A DNA stretch of 64,000 nt from Bradyrhizobium arachidis (GTDB taxonomy: Bacteria; Pseudomonadota; Alphaproteobacteria; Rhizobiales; Xanthobacteraceae): the NCBI RefSeq assembly GCF_024758505.1, contig NZ_CP077970.1, positions 7,564,001 through 7,628,000 on the forward strand, given 5' to 3'. Made by a program: the position numbers and the translations under genes. Below are positions 63,804 to 64,000 of the stretch, piece by piece (the stretch's first letter is position 1; every line of letters begins with the position of its first letter). The notes below the pieces were generated by a model. That model saw only the letters and a program-made list of their open reading frames with translations, was not told where the DNA came from and did not search any database.

Positions 63804-64000
63804 GTGCCTCTTTCTGCTGCTGCCCTGCTCGGTTTCATCGCGGCAGCCCCCCTCGCGGGCCCCGTTCAGACTGATGGCCTCTGCCCCGGTGAGACGGCAG
63901 CCTCCGCCTGCGTGGTGCGCGTCGCGGCCCCCTCGGCGTGGAAGTTCAGCCGCACGCAAGGGAGCAAGGAGGGCGAGAGCTTCGCCGCCATCACGAAAAC
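63804..64000 (+). CDS. Exported protein, partial at right edge
   Basis: A GTG at 63804 with GGAG seven bases upstream opens a frame that runs off the window. It reads MPLSAAALLGFIAAAPLAGP as a signal-peptide-like start, then VQTDGLCPGETAASACVVRV and WKFSRTQGSKEGESFAAITK. Cysteines in the first part suggest a periplasmic domain. The family is not recognised from 65 residues. Confidence 0.5.
   Translation, partial: MPLSAAALLGFIAAAPLAGPVQTDGLCPGETAASACVVRVAAPSAWKFSRTQGSKEGESFAAITK

Overview
The window looks like chromosome from a GC-rich alphaproteobacterium, most likely Bradyrhizobium or a close relative (Nitrobacteraceae). This is inferred from protein style: PilZ and H-NS family sequences, small exported proteins, the Wzx/Wzy polysaccharide gene set and strong GC codon bias. 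I ran no search. No rRNA, tRNA, CRISPR array or intact insertion sequence was seen.

Layout. Positions 1-5.8 kb are an accessory stretch with the 5' part of a class III nucleotide cyclase (cut by the left edge), a PilZ protein, several small genes and one frameshifted gene. Positions 5.8-18.0 kb are one giant gene for a ~4080-residue FecR/Ig-like/RTX surface or secreted protein. It carries a recent 1,656-bp tandem duplication and an older ~2.35-kb internal duplication. Positions 18-26.9 kb are a worn accessory region: an H-NS family gene, a 27-residue membrane protein, a three-gene rhizobial-type operon of unknown role, an SLT-type lytic transglycosylase, and several gene remnants (phage recombination tail, FAD-linked oxidase tail). 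Positions 27.0-36.3 kb hold a tightly coupled three-gene operon: a soluble-adenylyl-cyclase-like protein (two cyclase domains, AAA ATPase, helical repeats) followed by two amine-oxidase-fold flavoproteins. The second flavoprotein is fused to an acetoacetate-decarboxylase-like domain. The operon ends in two hairpins. Positions 36.5-39.2 kb are a lambda-Red-like cassette: an XRE regulator with a divergent operator-like palindrome, a YqaJ/lambda-type exonuclease with a one-base frame break at an A7 run, and an ERF annealing protein fused to a zinc/HNH-like (DUF968-like) tail. Positions 39.4-42.6 kb hold a lipoprotein, a decayed RTX gene, a small exported protein and an NMT1/THI5-like substrate-binding protein.

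Positions 42.7-63.5 kb are an exopolysaccharide (Wzx/Wzy-type) locus. On the plus strand are the initiating sugar-phosphate transferase, an NAD-dependent epimerase and an ATP-grasp ligase. On the minus strand are the Wza-type export lipoprotein, an exported protein, a first Wzy/WaaL-like protein, an exported Gly/Ala-rich protein, the Wzc-type copolymerase/tyrosine kinase and its overlapping membrane partner, a GT2-like glycosyltransferase, a PslG-like glycosidase, a second Wzy/WaaL-like protein, a Wzx flippase, a GT4 glycosyltransferase, and a second glycosidase with Ig and RTX modules. Together they can plausibly start, extend, flip, polymerise, export and trim a polysaccharide. The giant RTX protein and the RTX glycosidase both look like type I secretion substrates, but no type I transporter lies in the window.
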